From: Leifsonia sp. PS1209 | GTDB lineage: Bacteria > Actinomycetota > Actinomycetes > Actinomycetales > Microbacteriaceae | Assembly: GCF_012317045.1 (NCBI RefSeq) | Contig: NZ_CP051154.1 | Span: 3,658,001 to 3,722,000, forward strand | Length of the DNA stretch: 64,000 bases | Direction of reading: 5' to 3' | Shown here: positions 8,307 through 16,621 of the stretch, in pieces | Layout: each line of letters opens with the position of its first letter | Numbering within the stretch: position 1 is the stretch's first letter | Made by a program: the position numbers and the translations under genes | The notes under the pieces: generated by a model | Databases searched by the model: none | What the model was told of the DNA's origin: nothing | The model's input: only the letters and a program-made list of their open reading frames with translations

Positions 8307-9152
8307 GTGAGCGAGACCCTGCGCATCCTGCACCTGAGCGACACGCACCTGTACGGCGACGGCCGCCTGCACTACGGGCTGGTGGACACGCTGGCGGCGC
8401 TCGACCGGGTGCTGGCGCGCGCGGCGACCATCGAGGCGATCGACCTGGTGGTCGCCTCCGGCGATCTCTCCGACGACGGGAGTGCAGAGTCGTACCGGCT
8501 GCTGGCCGGGCGGCTCGAGCCGTGGGCGTCCGAGCGGGACGCGCGGGTGGTCTACGCGATGGGCAACCACGATCTGGCCGGGCCGTTCGAGCAGGTGCTC
8601 GGGCCTCGCGAGGCGGTCACCGTCGTCGACGGCTTCCGGGTCGTGACCGTGGACACCGTTGTGGCCGGAGCCGGGTACGGCCGCATCGACGCCGCCCGGT
8701 TCGACCGGCTGCGGGCTGCGCTCGCCGAGCCGGCGGAGCACGGAACCGTGGTGGTGCTGCACCACCCGCCCGTGCCGCCGACCACCGGCCTGTTCGAGAC
8801 GCTGCGCCTGGTCGACCCGGAGGCGCTGATCGACCTCTGCACGGCCGCCGACGTGCGCCTCGTGCTCGCCGGGCACTACCACCACTCGCTCGTCACGGAG
8901 ATGGGACCTCGGCGCATCCCGGTCGTGGTCGCGCCTGCGGTGGCGAACACGACGGACGTGCTGTGGGCGCCGGAGCGCGAGCGGGCCGTGCGCGGTTCCG
9001 GCTTCGCGGTGGTGCAGCTGCCGGTCGCCGGGCCGGTGCGTGCTCACCTGGTCTCCGCACCAGCGCCGGACGACGGCGAGACGGTCTACGACCTCGACCC
9101 GGCGGCCATCCAGCGGATCGCCGACAGCGCGGGATGGTCGGTGCGCGCATGA
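8307..9152 (+). CDS. Calcineurin-like phosphoesterase, CpdA-type
   Basis: A 281-residue class III cyclic-nucleotide-phosphodiesterase-like metallophosphatase. All metal-binding motifs are visible: LHLSDTH (D-x-H), ASGDLSDDGS (GD), AMGNHD (GNHD), VVLHHPPVP (H) and LAGHYHHS (GHxH). It should hydrolyse phosphodiesters in the cytosol; cAMP is only one option. The GTG is preceded by TATGGT exactly 6 nt upstream and has no ribosome site, indicating a leaderless mRNA. Its stop overlaps the start of the DUF3052 gene. Confidence 0.87.
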   Translation: MSETLRILHLSDTHLYGDGRLHYGLVDTLAALDRVLARAATIEAIDLVVASGDLSDDGSAESYRLLAGRLEPWASERDARVVYAMGNHDLAGPFEQVLGPREAVTVVDGFRVVTVDTVVAGAGYGRIDAARFDRLRAALAEPAEHGTVVVLHHPPVPPTTGLFETLRLVDPEALIDLCTAADVRLVLAGHYHHSLVTEMGPRRIPVVVAPAVANTTDVLWAPERERAVRGSGFAVVQLPVAGPVRAHLVSAPAPDDGETVYDLDPAAIQRIADSAGWSVRA

Positions 9153-9565
9153 GCGACGCCGCAGGATACTCCGGCACCCCACTGTGGAAGAAGCTCGGCC
9201 TCAAACCGGGCATGACGGCACAGGTGCTGCACGCCGACGACGGGTGGCGCATCCCGTTCGACGGCGCGCCGGACGGCATCGTCTGGCTCCCGGAGGACGA
9301 CGATGGCCAGGCCGGGCTGGTGCTCGCCTTCTACCGCGGCGCCGGCGAGTTCCTGGCCGAGCTCGACGACATCGGCACGCGCATCCGCCCCGACGGGATG
9401 CTCTGGGCGGCTTGGCCGCGCAAGGCGGCCGGGCACGTGAGCGACCTCGACGAGAACCTCATCAGGAACGCCGCGATCGAACGTGGGCTCGTGGATGTGA
9501 AGGTCGCGGCCGTCGACACGAACTGGTCGGGGCTCAAGCTGGTGTGGCGGCGCGAGAACCGCTGA
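9149..9565 (+). CDS. DUF3052 family protein
   Basis: A 138-residue soluble protein with the DUF3052 features: near the N-terminus GYSGTPLWKKLGLKPGMTAQVLHAD, a central LVLAFYRGAGEFLAELDDIGTRIRPDGMLWAAWPRKA and the C-terminal VDVKVAAVDTNWSGLKLVWRR. The family is common in Actinobacteria and has no established role. The start overlaps the phosphoesterase stop by 4 nt. The 3' end overlaps the convergent methyltransferase gene by 32 bp, so antisense interference at the 3' ends is possible. Confidence 0.85.
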   Translation: MSDAAGYSGTPLWKKLGLKPGMTAQVLHADDGWRIPFDGAPDGIVWLPEDDDGQAGLVLAFYRGAGEFLAELDDIGTRIRPDGMLWAAWPRKAAGHVSDLDENLIRNAAIERGLVDVKVAAVDTNWSGLKLVWRRENR

Positions 9566-10181
9566 ACGACACGTGCTGCAACACCCAGGCGTGCATCGCG
9601 ACCGCCGCGGCAGCAGACGCGTTGATCGACCGCGTCGAGCCGAACTGCGAGATCTCCACCACCGCATCCGCGGCGTCGATGGCCTCGGGTGAGAGCCCGG
9701 GCCCCTCCTGACCGAACAGCAGCACGCACTCCTTCGGGAACGCGAACGTCTCGATGATGACCGACCCGGGAACGTTGTCGATGGCGATGATCGGCAGGGA
9801 CGCATCCCGGGCCCAGGCGACGAACGCGGCGACGTCGTCGTGGTGCATGACGTGCTGGTAGCGGTCGGTGACCATCGCGCCGCGCTTGTTCCAGCGGCGG
9901 CGCCCGATGATGTGCACGGTGTCCGCGGCGAACGCGTTCGCGCTGCGCACGATCGACCCGATGTTCATGTCGTGCTGCCAGTTCTCGATGGCGACATGGA
10001 ACGGGTGGCGATGCTGGTCGAGGTCGGCGACGATGGCTTCCATACGCCAGTACCGGTAGCGGTCGATCACGTTGCGGGTGTCGCCGTGCTGCAGCAGGTC
10101 GCGGTCGTAATGCTCGTCCACGGGCCACTCGCCCTGCCAGGGACCGACGCCGTACGTCGTCTGCTCGGCTGTCCCATCCAC
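9534..10181 (-). CDS. TrmH/SpoU-family RNA 2'-O-methyltransferase
   Basis: A 215-residue SPOUT enzyme with the three knot motifs: NIGSIVRSANAF (motif 1, with the Asn and Arg), LLFGQEGPGLS (motif 2) and ISQFGSTRSINASAAAAVAMH (motif 3). It would transfer methyl from SAM to a ribose of tRNA or rRNA; the exact nucleotide cannot be read from sequence. The N-terminus (about 60 residues) is a short extension rather than a substrate-binding L30e-like domain. The GTG start has TACGCT 6 nt upstream and no ribosome site, so it is probably leaderless. Confidence 0.88.
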   Translation of the reverse strand: MDGTAEQTTYGVGPWQGEWPVDEHYDRDLLQHGDTRNVIDRYRYWRMEAIVADLDQHRHPFHVAIENWQHDMNIGSIVRSANAFAADTVHIIGRRRWNKRGAMVTDRYQHVMHHDDVAAFVAWARDASLPIIAIDNVPGSVIIETFAFPKECVLLFGQEGPGLSPEAIDAADAVVEISQFGSTRSINASAAAAVAMHAWVLQHVSFSGSRAATPA

Positions 10182-10240
10182 CCGTCGAGCGTACCGCGCG
10201 CCACCGAGCGAATAAGCTGTACCCGTCGAAAGGGGATTGC

Positions 10241-11035
10241 GTGGCGCGACGCGACGAGATCGAATGCTGGCTCACCGACATGGACGGCGTGCTGGTGCAC
10301 GAGAACCACGCCCTGCCAGGAGCTTCCGCCCTCATCCAGCAGTGGCGGGATGACGGCACGCCCTTCCTGGTGCTCACCAACAACTCCATCTTCACGCCGC
10401 GCGACCTCGCGGCCCGCCTGCGCGCATCCGGACTGGATGTGCCGGAGGAGTCCATCTGGACCTCCGCACTGGCGACGGCGGACTTCCTCAAGTCGCAGAT
10501 CCCCGGCGGCAGCGCCTACGTGATCGGCGAGGCCGGCATCACGACCGCGCTGCACGAGGCGGGCTTCATCATGACCGACACGAACCCGGACTACGTGGTC
10601 GTCGGCGAGACCCGCTCGTACTCCTTCGACGCGATCACCAAGGCGATCCGGCTCATCGGCAAGGGCGCGCGCTTCATCTCCACCAACCCGGATGCGACGG
10701 GCCCGAGCGCGGACGGCCCCCTGCCTGCGACCGGCGCTGTGACCGCGATGATCACCAAGGCGACCGGCATGGAGCCCTACGTGGTCGGCAAGCCCAACCC
10801 GATGATGTTCCGCTCGGCGATGAACCGCATCGGCGCGCACTCGGAGAACACGGCGATGATCGGCGACCGGATGGACACCGACATCGTCGCGGGCATCGAG
10901 GCCGGACTGCACACGATCCTGGTGCTCACCGGCATCAGCGACCAGAGCGAGATCGACCGCTACCCGTTCCGGCCGGACGAGATCCTGACCGGCGTGAGCG
11001 AGCTGGTGGCGGAGCCGCACGAGACCGACCTGTAA
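10241..11035 (+). CDS. HAD-IIA family sugar phosphatase, NagD-like
   Basis: A 264-residue HAD phosphatase. Motif I is WLTDMDGVLVHEN with both Asp residues, motif II is VLTNNS, the Lys is in VVGKPNPMMF and motif III is MIGDRMDTDIVAG. The large cap between motifs II and III defines subclass IIA (NagD/PGP type). It probably dephosphorylates a small sugar or nucleotide phosphate. The GTG follows AAAGGGGA at good spacing. It diverges from the methyltransferase gene across a 59-bp gap. Confidence 0.88.
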   Translation: MARRDEIECWLTDMDGVLVHENHALPGASALIQQWRDDGTPFLVLTNNSIFTPRDLAARLRASGLDVPEESIWTSALATADFLKSQIPGGSAYVIGEAGITTALHEAGFIMTDTNPDYVVVGETRSYSFDAITKAIRLIGKGARFISTNPDATGPSADGPLPATGAVTAMITKATGMEPYVVGKPNPMMFRSAMNRIGAHSENTAMIGDRMDTDIVAGIEAGLHTILVLTGISDQSEIDRYPFRPDEILTGVSELVAEPHETDL

Positions 11036-11083
11036 GGGGTCGGGCCCGGGGTTGCGTCCTGGTGGGCGCGGCGCCGGTTGCGC

Positions 11084-13639
11084 TTAGGCGGCCGGGCCCG
11101 GTCCGGCGACGGACGACGTGAGCGGCTCCCCGCCCGACCGGCTGGCGAAGCAGTAGAACGAGCGCTGCCCGTCCTTCCACTGCTGCTCCGTGGCGGGGAA
11201 GGTGCCCTGCAGCTGCAGGTCGGGATAGGCGGCGGCCGCAGCCAGGTCGACGATCCCCGGCTGGGTGCAGACCGCGTTGATCTGCCCGGCGAGAGCGTCG
11301 GCACCCGGATACGGCGCGGCGATGTCGGCCGAGAACAGGTTCGTGTACACCAGCTGCGCGGTATGCGGCGCCGCGCAGTCGACCACGGTGAACGTCTCCA
11401 CCCACGGCGACGTGTACGGCTGGATGCACTCCCCGCCGCCCAGCGTGTTCCAGGCGTGCGTGCCCGGCCCGACAGGCCCGGCCGGCTTGGCCTGCACGGT
11501 CGGCGTTGGGGTCGGCGTCGGAGTCGCGCTCGGTGTCTTGCTCGCGGTCGCGGAGGGGGACGGCTTGGCGTCGGCCCCGAACATCTGCGGGATGCGCGTG
11601 CCGAGGGCGAACAGGCCGATCAGCACGAGGATCACGGCGAGACCGCCCGCCACCCAGTACAGGATGCGGTTGACCCGGTGCGAGCCGCCGCGTCCGGTGG
11701 GCGGCGGTGCGGTGGGGCCGGTGGGAGCGGCGGGGCCGCCGGAGCGTGAAGGTGTGGGGCCGGAGGCGGTGGGAGTCTGGCCGGTGGCTACCGGCGCGGG
11801 GGCGGCTGGCGCAACCGGCGGCACGAGGGCGATGGTCTCCGCCGTCGCGGGGGAGGCGAGCTCGGGGAAGAGGATGGTCGCCGCCGTGGGTGCCTGGCCC
11901 TCCTCGTCGGTGTCGCGGGTGTCGTCGTCCTGCTCGCTGTCGTGGTCGTCGGGGGCTCCCGCATCCACTGCCGCGGTCGATCCGGTGAACGGTGCGGGCT
12001 CGCTGGCCTCGCCGATGCTCTCGGCGTCGAGAGGCTGGGTGGCCGGGGACGGCAGAGCGCCGAGCAGCAGCGTCGCCTCCTCGATCGGCGGGACCGTGGC
12101 CGGAGGAACATCCGGGATCGAGTCGGTGTCGGTGGGGGCGAGCTCGCTGGGCTCCGGCTCGCCCGGCTCGGGGTCACCGGGCCTGGCGCGGAGGAGTGCG
12201 GCGATCTCCGCCGTGTCGAGCTTGGCCGTGGGGACGTCGGCCTGGCTCGGCTCCGGGGTAGCGGTCGGCTCGAAGAGGCGCGACGCGTCCGGGGGCGGGA
12301 GCACGGGCGACGTCGGTGGGACAGGAGGCGCAGGAGGCGTGAAGGCGGCGGGTGCGGCTTCCGGAGGCGTCAGCGCGCCGGGCGGGATCGGGATGATGCC
12401 AGTGGTGTCGCCGATCACCGAGCGGCTGGTGGAGGTGGGCTCTTCGTCGTCCTCCCCGAAGAAGCCGAGCAGCGCGGCGAGGCCGTGGCTCTCCTCCTCG
12501 GGCTCGCCCGCTGGTGTCGATTCGGGCTCGGGCGCTGGTTCCGGCTCAGGCTCCGGTGCTGGCTGCGCAGGCACTGGCTCGGGCGTCACGGGGACAGCAA
12601 TGGATGGGCGGAACAGCGGCGGCTCTGCTGGTTCGTCCGGCGCGGAGGAAGCGGGCACGGCGGGTGCAGCAGGCTCGGCGGCGGCGGGCACGGGTGCCAC
12701 CGCAGGCTCGGCGGGAGCAGCAGACTCGGCGGCGGGCACGGGTGTCGCCTCGGGCTCGGCGTCGATGTTCCACACGGGGGGCTGCGGGAGGCGGAGGGAT
12801 TCGTAGAAGCTGGGCGGCTCGAAGGTGGTGGTGTCCGGCGGCGTCGGCTCGCGGCGCTCCGGCTCGGCTGCCGCCGGTTCCGCGGATTCCGTGTGGGACG
12901 ACGACTCGTAGGAATCGAACGACGGCACCGGGATCACCGGCGGCACTGCCGGCGCCGCGGGAGCGATCGGCTCCGCCACGGGCTCCGCGGCCGGCGCGGA
13001 CGCGTCGGGGGTCTCCGCCTGCTCGGTGCTGGTGTCGTCGAGGTGCCAGACGGTGCTGGGGGCGGGCTGGGCGGGCTCGTCCACGAGAGGGTCCGTCCCG
13101 ACGCCGGGCGTGAGGTGCCAGCTGAAGCCGGAACCCTGCTCGGGCTCCTCGACCGGTTCGGCTGCCTGCTCGGGCTGCACCGGACCCTCGGCCGGGAGCT
13201 CAGGCTCGACCACCGGGTTCAGGAACAACTCGAACGTGTCCTGGGCGTACGGCGCCTCGACGGAGGGGTGCTGTTCGGCCTCGGAGACCACGGGCAACGC
13301 GACCGTCGGGTCTGCGGCCTCCGGTTCGCGGCTGGGCACCGGAGCGGTCTCCGGCGCGACAGGGGCGGCGGGGACGGCAGGAGCATCCGGAGTATCTGCA
13401 TCCGGAGCATCCGGAGCATCCGGAGCGTCCGGAGCGTCCGGAGCACCAGCATCCGGCGCATCCACCCCACCCGCATCCGGCGTATCCGCCGCATCCGCCT
13501 GCTCCGCCGGGCGCGCCACGCGCCGCCCGCCGGTGAGCTGCTGCAGCAGCCATTCCGAACTGCCGAACTCGGGTTCGTGCGTGTCGGGGCGCTCGTCGCC
13601 CTCGGCGTCGTCCGATCCCGGGTGGCGTTCGTCGGTCAC
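11084..13639 (-). CDS. Large Pro/Ala/Glu-rich membrane protein with septum-formation-type C-terminal domain
   Basis: An 851-residue protein in three parts. Residues 1 to about 690 are low-complexity, acidic and proline-rich, including a run of APD triplets. A single membrane segment follows (ILYWVAGGLAVILVLIGLFALG), then a Pro/Thr linker and a C-terminal domain of about 130 residues containing GGGECIQPYTSPWVETFTVV and DCAAPHTAQLVY with paired cysteines, the pattern of the actinobacterial septum-formation family. The topology would put the long acidic tail in the cytoplasm and the Cys domain outside. The GTG overlaps the pyrE stop by one base, so it is co-transcribed with pyrE. A role in division is inferred from family only. 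Confidence 0.75.
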   Translation of the reverse strand: MTDERHPGSDDAEGDERPDTHEPEFGSSEWLLQQLTGGRRVARPAEQADAADTPDAGGVDAPDAGAPDAPDAPDAPDAPDADTPDAPAVPAAPVAPETAPVPSREPEAADPTVALPVVSEAEQHPSVEAPYAQDTFELFLNPVVEPELPAEGPVQPEQAAEPVEEPEQGSGFSWHLTPGVGTDPLVDEPAQPAPSTVWHLDDTSTEQAETPDASAPAAEPVAEPIAPAAPAVPPVIPVPSFDSYESSSHTESAEPAAAEPERREPTPPDTTTFEPPSFYESLRLPQPPVWNIDAEPEATPVPAAESAAPAEPAVAPVPAAAEPAAPAVPASSAPDEPAEPPLFRPSIAVPVTPEPVPAQPAPEPEPEPAPEPESTPAGEPEEESHGLAALLGFFGEDDEEPTSTSRSVIGDTTGIIPIPPGALTPPEAAPAAFTPPAPPVPPTSPVLPPPDASRLFEPTATPEPSQADVPTAKLDTAEIAALLRARPGDPEPGEPEPSELAPTDTDSIPDVPPATVPPIEEATLLLGALPSPATQPLDAESIGEASEPAPFTGSTAAVDAGAPDDHDSEQDDDTRDTDEEGQAPTAATILFPELASPATAETIALVPPVAPAAPAPVATGQTPTASGPTPSRSGGPAAPTGPTAPPPTGRGGSHRVNRILYWVAGGLAVILVLIGLFALGTRIPQMFGADAKPSPSATASKTPSATPTPTPTPTVQAKPAGPVGPGTHAWNTLGGGECIQPYTSPWVETFTVVDCAAPHTAQLVYTNLFSADIAAPYPGADALAGQINAVCTQPGIVDLAAAAAYPDLQLQGTFPATEQQWKDGQRSFYCFASRSGGEPLTSSVAGPGPAA
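13381..13446. repeat. 9-bp coding tandem repeat, unit GGAGCATCC
   Basis: Within the long proline-rich gene, units GGAGCATCC or GGAGCGTCC recur in direct succession. On the coding strand each unit encodes Ala-Pro-Asp. Exact 9-bp periodicity makes this a likely length-variable tract. Confidence 0.7.
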
Positions 13640-14187
13640 TACTCGAGCCCCAGGTCCTTCAGGCCGATGGCGGCGAAGTACGGGTAGCCGGCCTCTTCGA
13701 TGACCTCGCGCGCGCCCGTGTTGCGGTCGACCACGACGGCGACGCCGACGATCTCCGCACCGACCTTCTTCAGCGCTTCGATCGCTTTCAGCGGCGAACC
13801 GCCCGTCGTGGACGTGTCTTCGAGCACGATCACGCGCTTGCCGGCGAGGTCCGGGCCCTCGACCTGCTTGCCGCGGCCGTGGTCCTTGGGCTCCTTGCGG
13901 ACGACGAACGCGTCGTACGCGAGCCCGCGGGCGGCGCCCTGGTGCAGGATCGCGGCGGCGACGGGGTCTGCGCCCATCGTCATCCCACCGACCGCGAACA
14001 CGTCGGGGACGTCGGCGATGAGGTCGATCATCACCTGGCCGATGAGGGGCGCGACACGGTGGTCGAGGCTGACCTTGCGCAGGTCGACGTAGTAGCTCGC
14101 CTTCTTGCCGCTCGTGAGTGTGAAGTCCCCGTGGAACACGGCTTCGGCCGAGATGTAGTCGATGAGCTGCTGTCTTGCGTCGGTCAC
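13639..14187 (-). CDS. pyrE: Orotate phosphoribosyltransferase
   Basis: A 182-residue type I phosphoribosyltransferase. It contains FTLTSGKKASYYVDLRKVSL (orotate and PRPP loop), VGGMTMGADPVAAAI, the basic stretch FVVRKEPKDHGRGKQVEG of the mobile loop and the PRPP-binding motif VIVLEDTSTTGGS. It makes OMP from orotate and PRPP in pyrimidine synthesis. GTG 14187 is chosen over a start at 14211 because TAGAAT lies 7 nt before it, giving a leaderless start, and because the family begins at this point. It diverges from xthA across 89 bp. Confidence 0.95.
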   Translation of the reverse strand: MTDARQQLIDYISAEAVFHGDFTLTSGKKASYYVDLRKVSLDHRVAPLIGQVMIDLIADVPDVFAVGGMTMGADPVAAAILHQGAARGLAYDAFVVRKEPKDHGRGKQVEGPDLAGKRVIVLEDTSTTGGSPLKAIEALKKVGAEIVGVAVVVDRNTGAREVIEEAGYPYFAAIGLKDLGLE

Positions 14188-14276
14188 GTCCCCGATTCTA
14201 GGGGGGAACACGGCGAAAACGCCTCCCCACCAGGCCGTGACCCGTGGCTGTCTGCGGTGGCCGATACGATCGAGGC

Positions 14277-15122
14277 ATGCGCGTTGCGACCTGGAATGTG
14301 AACTCGATCCGCACCCGAGTGGGCCGTACCGTCGACTGGATGGTCCGCGAAGACGTGGATGTGCTGGCCATGCAGGAGATCAAGTGCAAGCCGGAGCAGT
14401 TCCCGATGCAGCAGTTCGAGGACGCCGGATACGAGGTGGTGCTGCACGGGCTCAACCAGTGGAACGGCGTCGCGATCGCGAGCCGTCTGCCGATCGAGGA
14501 CGTCGAGATCGGCTTCCCAGACATGCCGGGCTTCCTCAAAGGACACGAGGGCCCCGACCTGCCCAAGGAGGCGCGGGCGATCGGTGCGACCATCGGCGGC
14601 ATCCGGGTGTGGAGCCTGTACGTGCCGAACGGCAGGGCGCTCGACGACCCGCACTTCCACTACAAGCTCGACTGGCTGGCCACCCTCGCCGCAGACACCC
14701 AGCGCTGGCTCGCCGAACAGCCGGACCTGCCGCTCGCGCTGATGGGCGACTGGAACGTCGCCCCGCTCGACTCCGACGTCGGCGACCCAAGCCTCATCCC
14801 GGGCGTCTCGACCCACATCTCCCCGCCGGAGCGCAGCGCGTTCAGCGCGTTCGAGGCGATCGGGCTGACGGACGTCGTGCGCCCGCTCGTGCCGGAGGGC
14901 TACACGTACTGGGACTACAAGCAGCTGCGTTTCCCCCGCAACGAAGGCCTGCGCATCGACTTCATCCTCGGCTCCAAGCCGTTCGCCGATCTGGTCACGT
15001 CGGCGAGCATCCACCGCAACGAGCGCAAGGGCGAAGCCCCGAGCGACCACGTGCCGGTGCTGGTCGAACTCGATCTCGGGGGCGACGAGGACGACGACGA
15101 CCGGCCGATGATCTTCGGATAG
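14277..15122 (+). CDS. xthA: Exodeoxyribonuclease III
   Basis: A 281-residue AP endonuclease/exonuclease of the ExoIII family. Signature residues are RVATWNVNSIRTR (metal Asn), AMQEIKCKPEQFP (metal Glu), GIRVWSLYVPNGR (catalytic Tyr), MGDWNVAPLDSDV (Asp-Asn) and APSDHVPVLVELD (Asp-His). It acts in base-excision repair. ATG 14277 lies 6 nt after TACGAT, so the mRNA is probably leaderless; the longer frame from 14244 would include the promoter. Confidence 0.95.
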   Translation: MRVATWNVNSIRTRVGRTVDWMVREDVDVLAMQEIKCKPEQFPMQQFEDAGYEVVLHGLNQWNGVAIASRLPIEDVEIGFPDMPGFLKGHEGPDLPKEARAIGATIGGIRVWSLYVPNGRALDDPHFHYKLDWLATLAADTQRWLAEQPDLPLALMGDWNVAPLDSDVGDPSLIPGVSTHISPPERSAFSAFEAIGLTDVVRPLVPEGYTYWDYKQLRFPRNEGLRIDFILGSKPFADLVTSASIHRNERKGEAPSDHVPVLVELDLGGDEDDDDRPMIFG

Positions 15123-15229
15123 GGGTCGGCGGTCGCGTCTGCGGCCGGAGAATATCCTGACATTCTGCGTTTGTGACGGTTTCCTGGTCGTGATTCCCCA
15201 TCGACGGGGACCTCACGAATGGACGTGAA

Positions 15230-15646
15230 ATGCGGAGAATCGCTGACGACTTCCGTCCCAACGCCGCCAGCATCACCATCCTCGGCATCGGAGCGGGTCT
15301 CCTCGCGGGCGGCGTGATTCTGGCCGTCGCGGGGATACCGGGTGCCGACGGCGGCTCCCAGACACTCTTCCTCCTCGCGACGGTGGCGGCGCTCGCGGCA
15401 GCCGTCGTGGGGTTTCTCGTCAACCTTCGGCGCGACGGGCGACCGTTCGACCCGCGGCTGCTCCGTCCCAATCGGGCCAGCGTGAGCATCCTGATCGTGG
15501 GCCTGCTCCTGTTTGCGCTGGGCGCCGCTCTCACCATCCTCGGCGTCGAACACACGGGGAAGACCCTCCTCAGCACGGGCATCCCCATCGCCGCCCTAGC
15601 GTGCGCAGTCGGAGTCGTGGTAAACGTTCGACGACAGCGAGAGTAG
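15230..15646 (+). CDS. Small four-helix membrane protein with an internal duplication
   Basis: A 138-residue protein with four hydrophobic segments. The two halves align: FRPNAASITILGIGAGLL...GFLVNLRR in the first and LRPNRASVSILIVGLLLF...VGVVVNVRR in the second, each with an arginine/proline-led amphipathic start, two membrane helices and an NLRR/NVRR end. I do not recognise the family. The ribosome site is weak. It stands alone between xthA and a convergent DUF1990 gene. Confidence 0.6.
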   Translation: MRRIADDFRPNAASITILGIGAGLLAGGVILAVAGIPGADGGSQTLFLLATVAALAAAVVGFLVNLRRDGRPFDPRLLRPNRASVSILIVGLLLFALGAALTILGVEHTGKTLLSTGIPIAALACAVGVVVNVRRQRE

Positions 15647-15657
15647 CCTGCCCACGC

Positions 15658-16164
15658 TCAGCGCAACGCCCGCAGATACCGCCGCTTCGCGACGCGCTGC
15701 GCGACCAGAAGCACCGGGAACAGCGCGCGCCACGGCTGCTGCGGCGCCGCCCTGGTCAGCGAGCGCACCACGATGCGCACCTCGTCGCCGTCGCGCTCGA
15801 CGATGAACGCCTCCTCGCCGGCAACCGGATGCCCGGGGAGCGTGCGGTAGGAGAATCCGACGCGATCCGGGTCGTCCACCACGCGCACCACCTCCACCGG
15901 CTCCGTCACGGTGACACCGAGGACGCGCGCGGTGATCACCTGCCGCTGCCCCGGGATCACGCGCGGCGGGTCGGCCGTGCCGCCGACCAGGAAGCCGCTC
16001 GCCGTCTTCACCCGCCAGCGCAGGATGTCCGTGGCCGCGCGCATCCACTGCTCGTCTCCGGAGCCGATGGGGGCGGAGACCTCCGAGCGTCGGTAGCCCG
16101 GAACGCTGGGCGCCCAGTGACGGAACGCTGGGGTCGTCCAGCCCTGGTCGTCAGCGTCGTTCAC
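15658..16164 (-). CDS. DUF1990 family protein
   Basis: A 168-residue protein with the DUF1990 landmarks: PGYRRSEVSAPIGSGDEQW, ATDILRWRVKTASGF, VVRVVDDPDRVGFSYRTLPGHPVAGEEAFIVERD and the C-terminal VAQRVAKRRYLRALR. The fold is lipocalin-like and the function is unknown. GTG 16164 is preferred because TACGCT lies exactly 6 nt upstream (leaderless start); an in-frame ATG at 16188 is the alternative. Confidence 0.82.
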   Translation of the reverse strand: MNDADDQGWTTPAFRHWAPSVPGYRRSEVSAPIGSGDEQWMRAATDILRWRVKTASGFLVGGTADPPRVIPGQRQVITARVLGVTVTEPVEVVRVVDDPDRVGFSYRTLPGHPVAGEEAFIVERDGDEVRIVVRSLTRAAPQQPWRALFPVLLVAQRVAKRRYLRALR

Positions 16165-16241
16165 GAGGCGAGCGTAACAAACGTCCATATTGCCTAGAAT
16201 TGATATTGGTATTCGGAACACTTTTGGGTCAGTATTTGCGC

Positions 16242-16484
16242 ATGGCAAATGACCCTCATCGAATCACGTCGCCGAGCCGCACCGATCAGGTCGGGCTGGG
16301 CATCCCGCATCTTCGGACAGGAGAGGCGATCACCCTCATCTCGTGGCGACGCACCAAGCAGGGGTGGGCCTTCGATGTGCGCGCCGGCAGTTACGTGGCG
16401 CACAACACCACGCACTGGCTGCTTCAGAGCGGCACAGACCGCGTCGTGCTGCCCATCTCGGAATGGTCGCTCTTCAGTTCTTGA
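16242..16484 (+). CDS. Hypothetical small protein
   Basis: An 80-residue frame from ATG 16242 (a further in-frame start lies at 16200). It contains LISWRRTKQGWAFDVRAGSYVAHNTTHWLLQSGTDRVVLP, which suggests a small beta-rich fold. I do not recognise a family. No ribosome site is seen; CAGTAT lies 6 nt before the ATG. The segment is less GC-rich upstream than its neighbours. The coding call is tentative, supported by good codon usage and position before the surface operon. Confidence 0.4.
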   Translation: MANDPHRITSPSRTDQVGLGIPHLRTGEAITLISWRRTKQGWAFDVRAGSYVAHNTTHWLLQSGTDRVVLPISEWSLFSS

Positions 16485-16515
16485 TGCCGCTTCCAAACTG
16501 ATATTAAGCATGCAT

Positions 16516-16544
16516 TGCGTAACCATGTCGGGCGGGCAAGAATG
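16516..16544 (+). promoter_or_regulatory. Candidate promoter of the SipW surface-protein operon
   Basis: TTGCGT (16516-16521), a 17-nt spacer and AAGAAT (16539-16544) lie about 80 bp before the first operon gene, in an AT-richer patch (16490-16545) that also offers TTGATG (16482) with TATTAA (16503). Either could serve; neither is close to consensus. Confidence 0.3.
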
Positions 16545-16621
16545 AGCGCCTGAGGGCAGCGCGGTGGCTCGACCGGAGCTCCGCGCATCACCGACAGCGT
16601 GCCCACAGCAAGGAGATCAGC

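Noticed and set aside
11265..13703. Long plus-strand frames opposite the proline-rich gene and pyrE
   Set aside because: They are Gly/Arg/Ser-rich shadows of the low-complexity minus-strand gene, with no domain or ribosome site.
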